Positions 47,341 to 61,100 of a stretch of DNA of 64,000 nt are shown here, piece after piece; within the stretch, counting starts at the first letter, position 1, and the number at the start of each line of letters is the position of its first letter. The stretch covers positions 429,822,319-429,886,318 of the forward strand of contig NC_066584.1 in NCBI RefSeq assembly GCF_024323335.1. Reading direction: 5' to 3'. Source of the DNA: Lathyrus oleraceus (lineage: Eukaryota > Streptophyta > Magnoliopsida > Fabales > Fabaceae). A program made the translations under genes and the position numbers. The notes below the pieces were generated by a model. That model saw only the letters and a program-made list of their open reading frames with translations, ran no database searches and was not told where the DNA came from.

Positions 47341-50300
47341 TGTAGCGGTGTATTCGTCGCTATATGATTTATCGATTAAACCATAAGCAAAGCATACAAT
47401 GAAATTTCGAGTCGCCACCGCACTTTTATTTATCCAAAGGACTGGCTAAAAAGCGAACAAAAGCCTAAGAAGTTTTACACGTAGAAAACTAATAAAAAGA
47501 TCAGAGAGTCTGGGTAAGGGGTAAATTACGCAATGGGAAGGTGTTAGGCACCCACTACGTCCTAGGTACTCCTAGGGAGCCCTTTTCACACTTGTTGTAA
47601 TAAATTGTTATTTGTTATGACATAAACATTGTGCAAACATGATTGGGATGGTGAGAAAAGAATATACAATTTTATTATTGGGTTTGAACGGATGAACCCG
47701 CTGCCTACGTACCTTCCATCAAAGGTAAGGATCAAAACGCCGTAGTTCGGCTAAAAGATTTCCAAAAGTTAGTTGGGTTCAATTTTAAACACGAACCCTA
47801 GGTCTTACGTTATCCACGGGAGAAAACTCAACCTTATACAAACAACAAAGTCCACCATGTGAGAACAGCTTCAACTTGCCAGTGAGGGGTTAACCCTATA
47901 ATAGGCAAGGAAGACTTACAATTCAATCACTAAAGACAGAAGGTGAGATTAACATCAACCACTAAGATAAATCAAACCTCTAGCTCATGTATGAAAAGAT
48001 TAACTATGGACAAAGCCAAAACAATTGAGTAGATGAAGTTAATTGATTGTGATTATGAAAATGGAGTCAAAGTATAATTAAGATTAATTCAAAGAAGTAT
48101 TATGAAATGGAGTTTGAAAAAAAAAGTCAAGGACTTGAGTCCAGGTTTTTAGTTAAAAAGCATGAAGATGTTTGCACAACACTTAGGTCAAGTTTGAAAT
48201 CAAAGTGTGAAAAGGTTTAGGACATAATGAATGATGAATGGATGAAGATGGAAAGTAAAACTTCTCAGAAGGTTCACTTCTTGAAATCATATAGAAGATG
48301 ATTCAAGTGTGTCCTTTGGAATGGAAATAAGCAATAATAACATAAACAAACAAATGATACTGGATGCCACTCAATGGTCTTACTCCAATCTCACAAACAG
48401 AAAACGGATACCGGATACCAATAGCTGGATTTACACCAGTCTCCTAAAACAGAAATGGATATCAGAGGCCACTCAATGGTCTTACACTAATCTCCTCAAA
48501 CAAAGAAATAAAAGGCGGATACCGGATACCAATAGATGGATTTACACCAATCTCCTAAAACAGAAATGGATATCAGAGGCCACTCAATGGTCTTACACTA
48601 ATCTCCTCAAAAGAAAACAAAGATGAAACATGGAAAGTCAACTGCCAACCTATCTGGACTTAGGTTAACTCCACAGATGCTCATAGGAAAACCAATGCCA
48701 CATTACAGGGACTTATAATGGATCCTCACATACAAAAACAAAAGCAACAATGATCATGGGAAAGCAAATGCCAACTTACAGGGACTTATAATTGCAACCT
48801 CACATACAATCAAACAAAACATCTTATGATCACAGGAAAGCAGATGCCAACTTACAGGGACTTATAACTGCATCCTCACATACAAGAACAAACCAAACAA
48901 CAGAAGATATGAGTGACCAATGAGGTCTTACACTCTATCCTTCCATATCATAGGAACAGATGGCCAAAGAAATGGACTTACAATCGTCCTCAATGGGTAA
49001 ACAACAATGACAATATCACAAAAACAAATGAGATGATTGTGCATTAATGAGCAATTAATGATGATGGTAAATGCATGAAGCATACAAGCAAACATGTGCA
49101 TATGAAGCAATCAATCAATCAATGAATATCAAACAGCACACTCTATAGCCAAACAAGGGGGCTCACACAAGAGGGTTTGACTATGAAAGTCCACTGTAAT
49201 AGGTAAATGTCGCTCTTAACCTTGCCATTGAGAGGCTAAGGTGAAGCAGATGAAAAGAGATGAGGGGTGTGCCTCATTGCTCTTATCCCTAATCAGGGAG
49301 AGCATTAGAAAGTGTGGGAGCTCAGAAAGATGGAGCTCTTTCCACATTATTGACTCGATAGATCTTGGGTTTTTATCTCAATGCTACAACCATGTAATGG
49401 GAGCAAGGAGAGGACTCACTGAATAGTAGGGGATAGGCTACTTATCCCTTTGATCTACCAATTGCCTTACTTGAAGGACTTTTCCTGCTTGGGACAATTT
49501 TAAACACACACAAGCATTGCCTCTTAAGGAGGACTTCAGACAGTTTGCCCGGCCAAATAACAGGCCGGGTCTCCAGACTACATGAAGAGAGAGTAATTAT
49601 ACCTCAAAAGCAAATTGCTAAATAGCAAAGCAAAGCAAATAAAGCAACTAAGGGGTACCTGAAAAAGTCAAACAAATCAGTACACATTTCAACAATTAAA
49701 TCAGAAGGAAATGAATCAACAGTTAACAATAGACAGGAGTGCAAAAGCACAAAGCCCAACTCATATGAGTCATACCACCTACAAAACAAAGGTTATCACA
49801 TGATATATAATTAAGCTCAATCAAATTGGCAATGGTTCTTTGAGGCATTATTGCTTAACCTGAAACAAATGAACTCAACATAAGCCAAGAGACCACTAGG
49901 GCAAGCCTAGGGTCAAAAATAAATGATAAAAGTCAAAACAGCAAACCATATCCAATCACAATCAAATTCAAACATTTAAGAAGAAAACCCAATTTGTCTC
50001 AAGTTCATATCATGCGTCAACATCATTTTATAAACAAAAGAAGGCAAAACATGGCAGAAGGGAGCACATAGAAGTCAACAGAAGTACTTGGCTCAAACCC
50101 AAACATAATCAATTCCAAAACTCATGAAATAATTCATGCTCAATCACAATCCACATAATGACATGCATATAAAATTTCAGCTCAATTGGATCATGGGAAG
50201 ATGGTCAATTAAAATCAGGAAGTCAAACAAGTTTCAAGCATGCACAAAGAAGTCAAACATACATGTATCAACTTCAAAAAATCATAACTAAATGAAAACA

Positions 50301-52982
50301 GATGAGAAATGGATGGGATCAACACCAATGCAAAGCTCAAGATGTCTAGTATGCACATGTAAAATTTCATGATCATCCAATAAGGTATGAGAATTTCCCA
50401 AATGAAATGGCAAGAGGTATCACACAAAGTCAACATTTGACCAGGCAGGGAAGAAAATTCTCAAACAAATAGGAAATGGCATAATTAAATCCAGGAAAAT
50501 TCACAAGTCAACTAGACATATACGAGATGGCTCATGCAAAATTTCACATTAATTGGAGGTCAGGAAGCATGTCAACAAAAATCATGAACTTGCATATCAT
50601 TGGTGTGACACAAATTGTCACACCCTACTTCCAAAATTCATATCTCACAAATCACACATGATAAATTCAAAAACTCTACATCAAAACAAACATGAATGAG
50701 TGTAGAATAACCACAAAAAATTTCAGAATCATTGGATACATCATCATCATTTCACAAGGTTTTTGGCAAAAGGTGTCAAATAAGCATACATGACAAGAAA
50801 CCTAATACCATTTAAAATCCAGCCAACCAAAAATTCTGAAAAAATCATGATAAAATAGTAGACATTCTCATGAATATGATGCGAAAAATTTCATGATTTT
50901 TGGATGTGAAATGAGTGAATTGTGAATTTTAGAAGTTGAGTAACAATTTGGAACAAATAAACAAAATAGACATGGAATACTAGGTCAACATGTTTGACCG
51001 GTGGCACTTTTGTAATTACCACCCTCATTAAACAAAACGCAGCGCATCAGCAGAGGAAACCAAATGTTCTGATTGGCCCAATTCCAATAGAACAGTAACA
51101 GCAAGCTGATACACGTGAAAACAAGTTTTATGGAAAAATGGCTAGGGTTTGCTACAGTGACCGTGTGTGTTCATCTTCTCCAAAAAACGTGGAGAACAAT
51201 CATGCCCAGAAACAGCAAATAAGCATGGAAATCGATTCAGCAAAACAAGCATGATCATAATCTAACATCCATTTTAACAAAATCAGCTTCAAACAGTGTG
51301 AGTCGAGCAAGCCATCATTGAGCAACAAATTTCAAATCCAGATATCTCATGCATTTCTTAACTATTTTACATGATTCAAGTTGCATTACAACCAGCAAAG
51401 CATGATCTACCAGAAACATGGCATGGATTAGAGAAAAGGGAGAATCGAAATCTTACTTGGATTTGAAGAAACTTGAGATGCAGTGGTTATTTGGGTGCCT
51501 TAAGCTCAAACAGGTGGAGATTATAGTTGGAAATGATGAATACTCGAGGAGGCTTAGCTCAGTGATGCTTGGAAGAGTCCAAATCTCGATTTGCCATTGA
51601 AGATGCTTGAAGAAAACAGAACATGAAATGATCTTCCAGCTGGGGTTTGTTGCTTGAAAAGGCTCTCAAATGTTGGCTAGATCATGGAACAAACAAGAGA
51701 GCTCGTGGCCTTTTGAAATCTTTGAGCAGAAATTGCAATTTTTCAAAAAATGCAAAATGAGAGAATGAGAGTTTTCTGTGCGTTTTCAGGCTGCTGCTAG
51801 GGTTGGATCTCACAGAAAATGACTTATATATGTCTGTTTAGCATTGTTAATGAAGGCACTAATCAAAGTTAACTTAAATGAAGCCAATTTGCATTTTTGC
51901 TAACTTTGAACCAATTGCAACAAGGAGGTATGGTACTGCACGAATTGGGCCTCAAGCAAGTTTCAAATATCAATTAAAACAAGTTCCAAATGGCCAAATG
52001 TGCTGAAAATGTTTAATTCCAAAAGTCAACTTTTTGCACCACTTGAATTTAATAAAGTCAAGTCCAAAAATGGCATTTTGCATGGTGAGGTTTTGGTAAA
52101 AGATGAATGCATTTTTGGAAAGAGGGGAACAAATGGAGCTTGTGGGAAAAAACCCCATCAAATTTGGCCTTGTGGTTCATGAGATATGGCTCTCTGAAGT
52201 TCACAAATTTTTGAAATTGAATTGATCATATCTTGCTAACCATACATGGGATTTGAGAGTTCTTGGACTTTTTGAAAATGGGAGAACAAGATCTTCAACT
52301 TTCATGTTGGGCAAAAATTCATTTGAAGCTTATATCATGATGTAAGTTGAGGATCAAGAAGTTTCCATTTTTGGCAGTTAAAATTACAGGTCCACTTTCT
52401 ATTTCTGGAAATTTCCTGATTGGCCTCAAATTCTTCCATGTTGAGGTTTGGCATGATATATGAGGCTTATATAGGCATGAATGAACTCCTTCAAATCAAT
52501 TCCATCTATCAAATCACTGATTAAATCAACAGTTGACCAAGTTTGACTTCAGTTGACTTTTCTAGGGTTTTGCATGATTGAAGCACTTCTGATGAATTCC
52601 AAACCCTAATTCTTTGAGAACTTGATTCCAAATGATGTCCCAAGATGTATGAACTCTTGATTATTGATCATGGTGCCCAAATTCTGCAAGAATGGCCACC
52701 ATCCATTGCTTTGACTCACTGCTGACTGACTTTGACCTAATTGCTGATGATTGCTTCAACTGCAAGCAACAAGGTTAGACTGACAATATTTTTGTACTTT
52801 TTGATTGATAAACACATGAAAAACAAAGATATACAAATGCCAGACATGCTTGGTGATCAAGAACTAACCACAAGATAACCTACCCACTAGGAGGGAAGCT
52901 AGGGCATGCAATGATCCTTGAGGCCATGATATGATATGGTATGGGCCATGAGGGATCTTAGGGGCAAAATTGGGGTCTTACA
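47341..52982 (-). repeat. Ogre-2 3' LTR
   Basis: In minus orientation starts TGTAAGACCCCAATTTTGCC (right end 52982) and ends ACACCGCTACA (left end 47341), 5642 bases. A GGTGGCGACTC motif lies 68 bases from its end (47409-47420 on the minus strand). Confidence 0.88.
48345..48905 (-). repeat. Short tandem repeats inside the Ogre-2 LTR
   Basis: 48395-48615 holds two copies of about 120 bases (GCGGATACCGGATACCAATAG, AAACAGAAATGGATATCAGA, GGCCACTCAATGGTCTTACAC). 48690-48890 holds three copies of about 70 bases with GCCAACTTACAGGGACTTAT and CCTCACATACAA. Confidence 0.85.
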
Positions 52983-55900
52983 GATGCCCCTATTTAAGGT
53001 CATTCTAGCCGGAGAAGTGAAGTTTAGAAATCTTCATCTCGACGCGGTAGAATGGGCTTAAATAACAGTAATGAGACAAATTTTGGTCCCTAAGAGACCT
53101 CATGATGCAAATGTATATGCAAAAGACAAAAACTCTGTGGGGAATATGATTCATACAGAAGAAAAGACGATCCATCGGAGTAACACACTCACCAGGAACA
53201 GAGAATCTAGCAAGACTCTAGTTGGGGATAAACAAAACTGACACAGCGTGAACAAGACACGACCCTGATTAGGAGAAAAGAACACAGACTGGAGGCCTCA
53301 CTGGGGAGTGAAGGACTCACACTGGGGAAAAGAACATTCCAAAGGAAAATAAATCCATTGGAGAGACACAAGCTGACTCCTGGGGAGAAGCAAAAAGAAA
53401 TTCCACTGAGGAAGCACAAAACAACGAGATGTCCCCGGTATAAGGGTAACAAACTCAGGAAGAATGAACATCTAAGACCGGTATAAGGGTGAGAGATATC
53501 AATCGACCAAACATCTGAGAAAGACCTGAAAAAGGTACATAAACTCAGGAAAAAAACTGACTCCACAAGGGACCAAAGTCATAATAGGGAGCAGAAAGGA
53601 AGGAACACCAGGGATACCGGTTACTGGGTATATAATAGGTGACCGACCGAAACGTGAATTGGTATATATGCCAAGACACACATCATCCTGAAGAAAGCTA
53701 GAACAGCAGACTTGTTTATAGGATGGATATTCGATTCTGCAAAGAATACGAATCTTACTCTGAGGGGAAAACAATCAAAGGATTAACCCAAGAGTGCATG
53801 AGACATATTATTCATTATCGGTAGACCGTGAATAATATACTCGAAAGGAAAAGACACCAGAGATACCGGTTACTGGGTATATAATAGGTGACTAACCAAA
53901 GACGTGAATTGGTATATATGCCAAAACACTCATCATCCGAAAGGAGGGCTTGAAAAAGCAAATCGACTTACAGGATGGACATTCGAATCCACAACGGGAA
54001 AACGAATCTTACTCAACTGTGGACACAAACCCAAAGAGTGCATGAGATATAATATCCATTACTGGCAGACCGTGGATAAGAAACTCGCATGAGATATATT
54101 ATCTATTACCGTCAGAACGTAGATAATAAACTCGCATGGTAAGAAACACCAGAGATACCGGTTACTGGGTATATAATAGGTGATCTACCGAAACGTGAAT
54201 TGGTATATATGCCAAAACACTCATCATCCGAAAGGAGGGCTTGAAAAAGCAAATCGACCTACAGGATGGACATTCGAATCCACAACGGGAAAACGAATCT
54301 TACTCAACTGGGGACACAAACCCAAAGAGTGCATGAGATACAATATCCATTACCGGCAGACCGTGGATAAGAATACTCGCATGAGACATATTATCTATTA
54401 CCGTCAGAACGTAGATAATAAACTCGCATGGTAAGAAACACCAGAGATACCGGTTACTGGGTATATAATAGGTGATCTACCGAAATGTGAATTGGTATAT
54501 ATGCCAAAACACTCATCATCCGAAAGGAGGGCTTGAAAAAGCAAATCGACCTACAGGATGGACATTCGAATCCACAACGGGAAAACGAATCTTACTCAAC
54601 TGGGGACACAAACCCAAAGAGTGCATGAGATACAATATCCATTACCGGCAGACCGTGGATAAGAATACTCGCATGAGACATATTATCTATTACCGTCAGA
54701 ACGTAGATAATAAACTCGCATGGTAAGAAACACCAGAGATACCGGTTACTGGGTATATAATAGGTGATCTACCAAAACGTGAATTGGTGTATATGCCAAA
54801 ACACTCATCATCCAAAACACAAACTGGTTAAAGGATGGATATTCGATTCTACAAAGAATACGAATCTTGCTCAGTTGGGGAAAATCAACAAAGGATTCCA
54901 ACTAAAGAGCGCATGAGATATATTATTCATTACCGGCAGACCGTGAATAATATACTCGCAAGGAAAAGACACCAGAGATACCGAAGTATATAATAGGTGA
55001 CTATCCAAAACAGAGAGACAATCGATACCAAGCATTCGCGTAAACGAAAGACAACTCCAAGGGATAAATTGCAAGCATCCGACAATTATCCGACAACAAA
55101 GAAATATTCGATTCCGCAAAGGGAAATAACGAATCTTACTCGACTGAGAAAACACAAAAGGCTTCAACTGAAGAGTGCATGAGATATATTATTCATTACC
55201 GGCAGACCGTGAATAATATACTCGCATGGAAGATTATCCACAACCGGTTACTGGGTTAATAAAGGATAAATCAACCGAAAAGAAAGGCATCGGGATACCA
55301 AACTAGGTATATAATGATGACCAATCAAAAGAACAACAGTCATTACCAACAAAAGGGTAAATGAAAGGCGGTCTGCTGAGGATAAATTGCAAGCATCCGG
55401 CAATTATCCACAGGGACTAGCTGGAGATGCATTGGTATACAACCAATGATCCGGGGAACAAATCACTAGCAAACGGTGAAAGGACCCGCTGGGGATAAAA
55501 TTGCTAGCATACGGCAATTATCCACAAAAGACTTGCTAGGGATATAAGTGCTGATCTGAGCAACTTATCCAAGCAAAGGAAAATCAACATCAAATATTGA
55601 ATGAAGATAACCACGAAATTAGGGTTTACATCTACCGAATACGGGGTAGAAGACCAACAACTTCACGTGGGGATAGGACAAATCACAAATCCGCACGGGA
55701 AACCAAAATAGGGTTATAACAAACCACAAACTGCTGAAAAGCAGGAAAATAGGATTTACAACTACCGGTATGAGGGTAGAAAACCAAAACTCTGGCTGGA
55801 GAATAAAAGGTGTATAACCACAAATTCTGTCAAGAAAGCCAGGAAAGATAGGACTTATAACTACCGGTATGAGGGTAGAGGCCCGAAAACATTCCGCCGG

Positions 55901-58199
55901 GGAACAACCCACTGGGAAGCACAAGATATCTGACAAATAGCCAATTCGGGAATAATCCGAAAAGACAGACTGAATCAAGACATGTCCTAATGAGGATATA
56001 ACTCAAATAGGAACATCCATCCCAATATATGTGTTGGGAGGAAACGGAAGAAACCGTCATCCACGAGGATATATCTCAGTGGGGAACTGCAGAAGGAAAA
56101 ACAACATTTTCTGCTTACGGGATTGACTCTATATGGAGAGATTTTAAACACCCGACATCTGCTTGGGGAGATCTGTAAAGAGATCTATATCACCATAGCA
56201 GGAGACACGACAAACAAAAGATATATGGCGAGAAATGCAACATGAATATCTGAATGTTTATGAATGTGCATGAATTTGCGTGATTTATGTTTAATGAATG
56301 CTGACAAAACAGACAATTCTAACACAAACAGGTTCAGGGACCAAACGCCCGGTATTATACTTCCAGGGAAAAAAAACCAACTGGAGAGCCAATCTGCGGA
56401 GATCTATATGCTGAGAAGCAAAGATCTGCAGGCACTGCTGAAGAAGCAGAGGATCGGAGATATCAGGAAACAACCCAATCAGGGTACAGAAAGTCACAAC
56501 GGGCAAAGCAGCCACCAAGACAAATCTGTAGGGGAACAAGAGAAGTCCCAAAGTATCTGCAGGGGATCCCAGTGTCAACTGAGAAACAAAAAGTGCATTG
56601 CACAAGCACGAATTGCTGTAGAAGCAAATCCACATAACTCCGCTGGGGAACAACCCACTGAGGGAGAATGATATCATCCAAATAGAATCTAACTGCATAA
56701 GCAATTCTACTGGGGAAAACTGTCGGCTACTCTCTTGGGAACAAGCCACTGAGGGAGGACAGATCAAACACGTAGACTCTGCAACGAACCACTCCACTTG
56801 GAGAGAATATACATAGCAAACTGATCACAACAAGTAGATTCTGCAATATAAGCCACTCTACTGGGGATCACAAACAGTCAGGAAAATCAATCCATTCTCC
56901 GGAGGCTAGAGCCATCATCCGACCATATAGGGGATTGAAGGAGTATTCACCAGGCAAAACTGCCACAGTAAACGCTCTGCAGACTATGCTGAGGAAAAGA
57001 TGGTTGCAATACACTGGGATATCAACCCAATCAACCACTGAATAGGAAAATAAATCCTACTCTGCCGAGGAGAACAACTCTGATGGAGAGATAGCAACAA
57101 ATCCGCGGATGACTTTGCCGGGGAAAAGGTAAAGTACCGGGTATCAAACCACTGACTTACCGAATCTTCAAAAAGAAAGCGATCGTGCTGAGGAAACAGA
57201 CAAATCCGTTGGCAACTGCACTGGGAAGAGTGATAACAACTCTGTTCGCGACTCCGATGGGAATATCAATAACAGCTCTACTCATGACTGTGCTGAGGAG
57301 ACAAGTAAAGTCTGGGGTAAGCGACCCACTGGAGAAAGTGACGGGGCACCAAGATGACAAACCATCAACCGCCGAAACTTCTACAAGAAAACACCCATGC
57401 TGGGGGGACTGCTGCTGGAGAAAACGAAGTCTTCAACAACACTCTGCTTGCGACTATACTGGGGAACAACCCCAACAACAACTCTGTTTGAGGAACAACC
57501 CCAACAAAGATCTGAAGAAAGAAGATACAACCAAACCAGGAATATGAACGAATGTCTTACCTGTTGGAGATCATGCCACCCTCGAGAGAGCACTGAGATA
57601 TTCTTGAGTATCCTTTCAATCTTGTGAATGTTCACTTTGTTTAAAACAACAATTTTGAAAAATTTGATTTGTTTAAAACAATGACATTTTATCAATTTAA
57701 AACATGCAAAACATTTGTTGAATTGAAACAAATAAGAGTGCAAATAATTGGATAAAAAGCTCAAATTGATTTGATGGAATGGTAGTCTGCAAATGGCAAG
57801 ACTCCATAGATCTGTACAAATTTGAAATCAGTGATATATATTGGAAGAGGGCTACATTGAACATAATGATCCTTTCTCTACCAATTTGAATCTCGATGTA
57901 TCCGAAGCTTCAGTTGACAACGAATCGAGAATCTTCTGACGAAATGACGACTGATGAAACAGAAAGTCTTGTCAGGATGCAGTTACTTGCCAAATCCCTA
58001 ATTTTTGCCTAGATTGCCCCAGAGTGAGGTACTCAATCTAGCGGGATGCAAATATCTCTTTTTTTTTCAAGTCTCTAATTTTTGCCTGGATTACCCTTGC
58101 GGGTTCTCCACCGAGACGCTCATTTTTGCCTAAGCCGCCCTTTCGGGTTTTCAACTTAGCGAGCTATTCTGTTTTTTCATTTGCATATACTTTTTTTTT
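52983..58199 (-). other. Ogre-2 3' untranslated region and polypurine tract
   Basis: The minus strand reads AAATAGGGGCATC directly before the LTR (52983-52995), a polypurine tract. The rest has no coding content but many phrases of the CTACTGGGG, CCACTGAGG and CCGCTGGGGA type at 55380-57500, parallel to the CCCCAGCAG repeats of Ogre-1, and the 292-bp array. At 57990-58160 are phrases on the minus strand (CGAAAGGGCGG, CCGCAAGGGTAATCCAGGC) resembling the start of the Ogre-1 3' UTR. Confidence 0.75.
53580..55230 (-). repeat. 292-bp tandem repeat array in Ogre-2 3' UTR
   Basis: About six units, each with ACACCAGAGATACCGGTTAC, GAATTGGTATATATGCC, ACACTCATCATCC, CATTACCGGCAGACCGTG and ACTCGCATGG. 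The two central copies (54141-54432 and 54433-54724) are exactly 292 bases apart and nearly identical; outer copies are diverged or partly deleted. Confidence 0.92.
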
Positions 58200-61100
58200 T
58201 TAGGCAAAGTATCTCTTAACCGCATCTGAATTCACAGGACGAGTGAAATCCTCCCCATCCATTGTTGCAAGCATCAAAGCACCGCCTGAAACGGCTCTCT
58301 TAACAACATATGGACCCTCGTAGTTTGGAGCCCACTTGCCCCTGGAATCGGGCGCGAAAGACAAAACTTTCTTGAGCACAAGGTCACCTTCTCGGAACAC
58401 ACAAGGCTTGACCTTCTTATCGAATGCTTTCTTCATTCTCTGCTGATATAACTGACCATGACACATGGCAGCTATTCGCTTCTCTTCAATCAAATTCAAC
58501 TGGTCATAACGACTCTGAATCCATTCAGCATCAGTCAACTTGGCTTCCATCAAGACTCGCATTGATGGGATCTCCACCTCTACTGGGAGAACGACTTCCA
58601 TGCCATAAACAAGAGAGAAAGGGGTTGCCCCTGTTGAAGTACGTACAGACGTACGATATCCATGCAAAGCAAATGGCAGCATCTCATGCCAATCTTTGTA
58701 CGTGACAGTCATCTTCTGGATAATCCTCTTGATATTTTTGTTAGCAGCTTCAACAGCCCCATTCATCTTAGGTCTGTAAGGAGAGGAGTTATGGTGTGCA
58801 ATCTTGAATTCAGCGCACAACTCATCCATCATCTTATTATTCAGATTGGATCCATTATCAGTAATGATCCTCTCTGGCACACCATAACGGCAAATTAACT
58901 GGTTCTTGATAAACTTCACAACCACTTGTCTGGTTACATTTGCGTACGAAGCGGCTTCAACCCATTTGGTGAAGTAATCAATTGCTACGAGAATAAATCG
59001 ATGTCCGTTGGACGCTTTTGGCTCAATCATGCCGATCATGTCGATTCCCCACATAGAGAAAGGCCATGGTGATGAAATCACATTCAGAAGTGTCGGAGGA
59101 ATATGAATCTTATCCGCATAAATTTGACACTTGTGACATTTCTTCACATACTTGCAACAGTCAGACTCCATTGTCAGCCAATAGTAGCCTGCTCTCAACA
59201 TCTTCTTAGCCATGGCATGTCCATTGGAATGAGTACCAAATGAACCCTCATGGACCTCAGTCATCAACAGGTTTGCTTCGTGTCTACCCACGCATCTGAG
59301 CAAAACCATATCGAAATTTCTCTTGTATAGCACTTCACCACTGAGGTAGAAACTGCCTGACAACCTTCTCAAAGTTTTCCTATCTTTCACAGATGCCCCA
59401 GGCGGGTAGACCTGGTTCTGGAGGAAATTCTTGATATCAAAATACCAAGGCTTGTCATCTTTCACTTCTTCAATTGCAAATATGTGAGCTGGTCTGTCCA
59501 AGCGCATCACAGTAATGTTGGGGACATCATTCCACCATCTGACTACAATCATGGAAGCAAGCGTAGCAAGGGCATCTGCCATCCGATTATCCTCTCGAGG
59601 AATATGATAAAATTCAACTTCTGTGAAGAAAGTTGAAATCCGTCTTGCATAATCTCTGTACGGAATGAGACTTGGCTGATTTGTCTCCCATTCACCCTTG
59701 ATCTGATTGACAACCAAAGCTGAATCACCATAGACATCAAGATATTTGATTCTCAAATCAATGCATTCTTCAAGTCCCATTATACAGGCTTCATACTCCG
59801 CCATGTTATTCGTGCATTTGAAAGTTAGCCTTGCTGTAAACGGAATGTGTGAACCTTGAGGGTTAATGATCACTGCCCCAATTCCATTTCCATATTGATT
59901 AACAGCGCCATCAAACACCATCGTCCATCTGGAACCAGGTTCTGGACCTTCATCAAGTGTAGGCTCATCGCAATCTTTCATCTTCAAATACAGAATTTCC
60001 TCGTCCGGGAAGTCATACTGAACAGACTGATGATCTTCAATCGGCTGGTGCGCTAGATGGTCAGCCAAGATACTACCTTTGATAGCTTTCTGAGCTCGAT
60101 ACTCAATATCATACTCAGACAACAACATCTGCCAACGGGCAATCCTCCCAGTTAAAGCAGGTTTCTCGAAGATATACTTGATCGGATCCATTCGGGATAT
60201 CAACCAAGTTGTATGATTTATCATGTACTGGCGCAAACGCTTAGCAGCCCAAGCTAAAGCACAGCACGTCTTCTCAAGCGTAGAGTACCGAGACTCACAA
60301 TCAGTAAACTTCTTACTGAGGTAGTAGATAGCAAACTCCTTCTTCCCTGATTCATCTTGTTGACCGAGTACACAACCCATCGAGTCTTCAAGAACTGTTA
60401 AGTACATAATCAGAGGTCTTCCTTCCACAGGCGGAGACAAAATCGGAGGTTCGGACAGATAATCTTTGATACTGTCGAAAGCTTTCTGGCAATCCTCGGT
60501 CCAATCATGAGACTGATCTTTCCGGAGGAGCTTGAATATCGGCGCACATGTGGCAGTCATGTGGGATATAAATCTGGAAATGTAATTCAAGCGGCCAAGA
60601 AAACCTCGGACTTGCTTCTCGGTTTTGGGTGCAGGCATCTCTTGTATTGCTTTGACCTTTGCAGGATCAACCTCAATACCTCTTTCACTTACCACAAAAC
60701 CCAACAACTTGCCGAAACGGACTCCGAATGTACATTTGTTCGGATTCAGGCGAAGTTTGAACTTCCTCAAACGCTGAAAAAGCTTCAGCAAATGCTCAAT
60801 ATGCTCAACTTCCGTTCGGGACTTAGCGATCATATCATCAACATAGACTTCTATCTCCTTGTGCATCATGTCGTGAAACAAGGTAGTCATAGCTCGTTGA
60901 TACGTGGCTCCGGCGTTCTTCAAACCGAAGGGCATCACTCGATAACAGAATGTTCCCCAAGGTGTGATGAATGTTGTCTTCTCCATATCCTCTGGTGCCA
61001 TCTTGATTTGATTATATCCGGAAAATACGTCCATAAAGGAAAAGACTTTGAATTTAGCTGTATTGTCTACCAACATGTCAATGTGTGGTAGGGGAAAATC

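Noticed and set aside
48309..48626. Repeat-containing 105-codon frame
   Set aside because: It lies in the Ogre-2 LTR antisense to the element and reflects short tandem repeats.
54180..54726. Two identical 84-codon frames
   Set aside because: They lie in adjacent copies of the 292-bp repeat; no start context or homologue supports a protein.
53580..55230. Regularly spaced repeats considered as a CRISPR-like array
   Set aside because: Units are direct 292-bp tandem copies without short repeats and unique spacers, in a plant retroelement.
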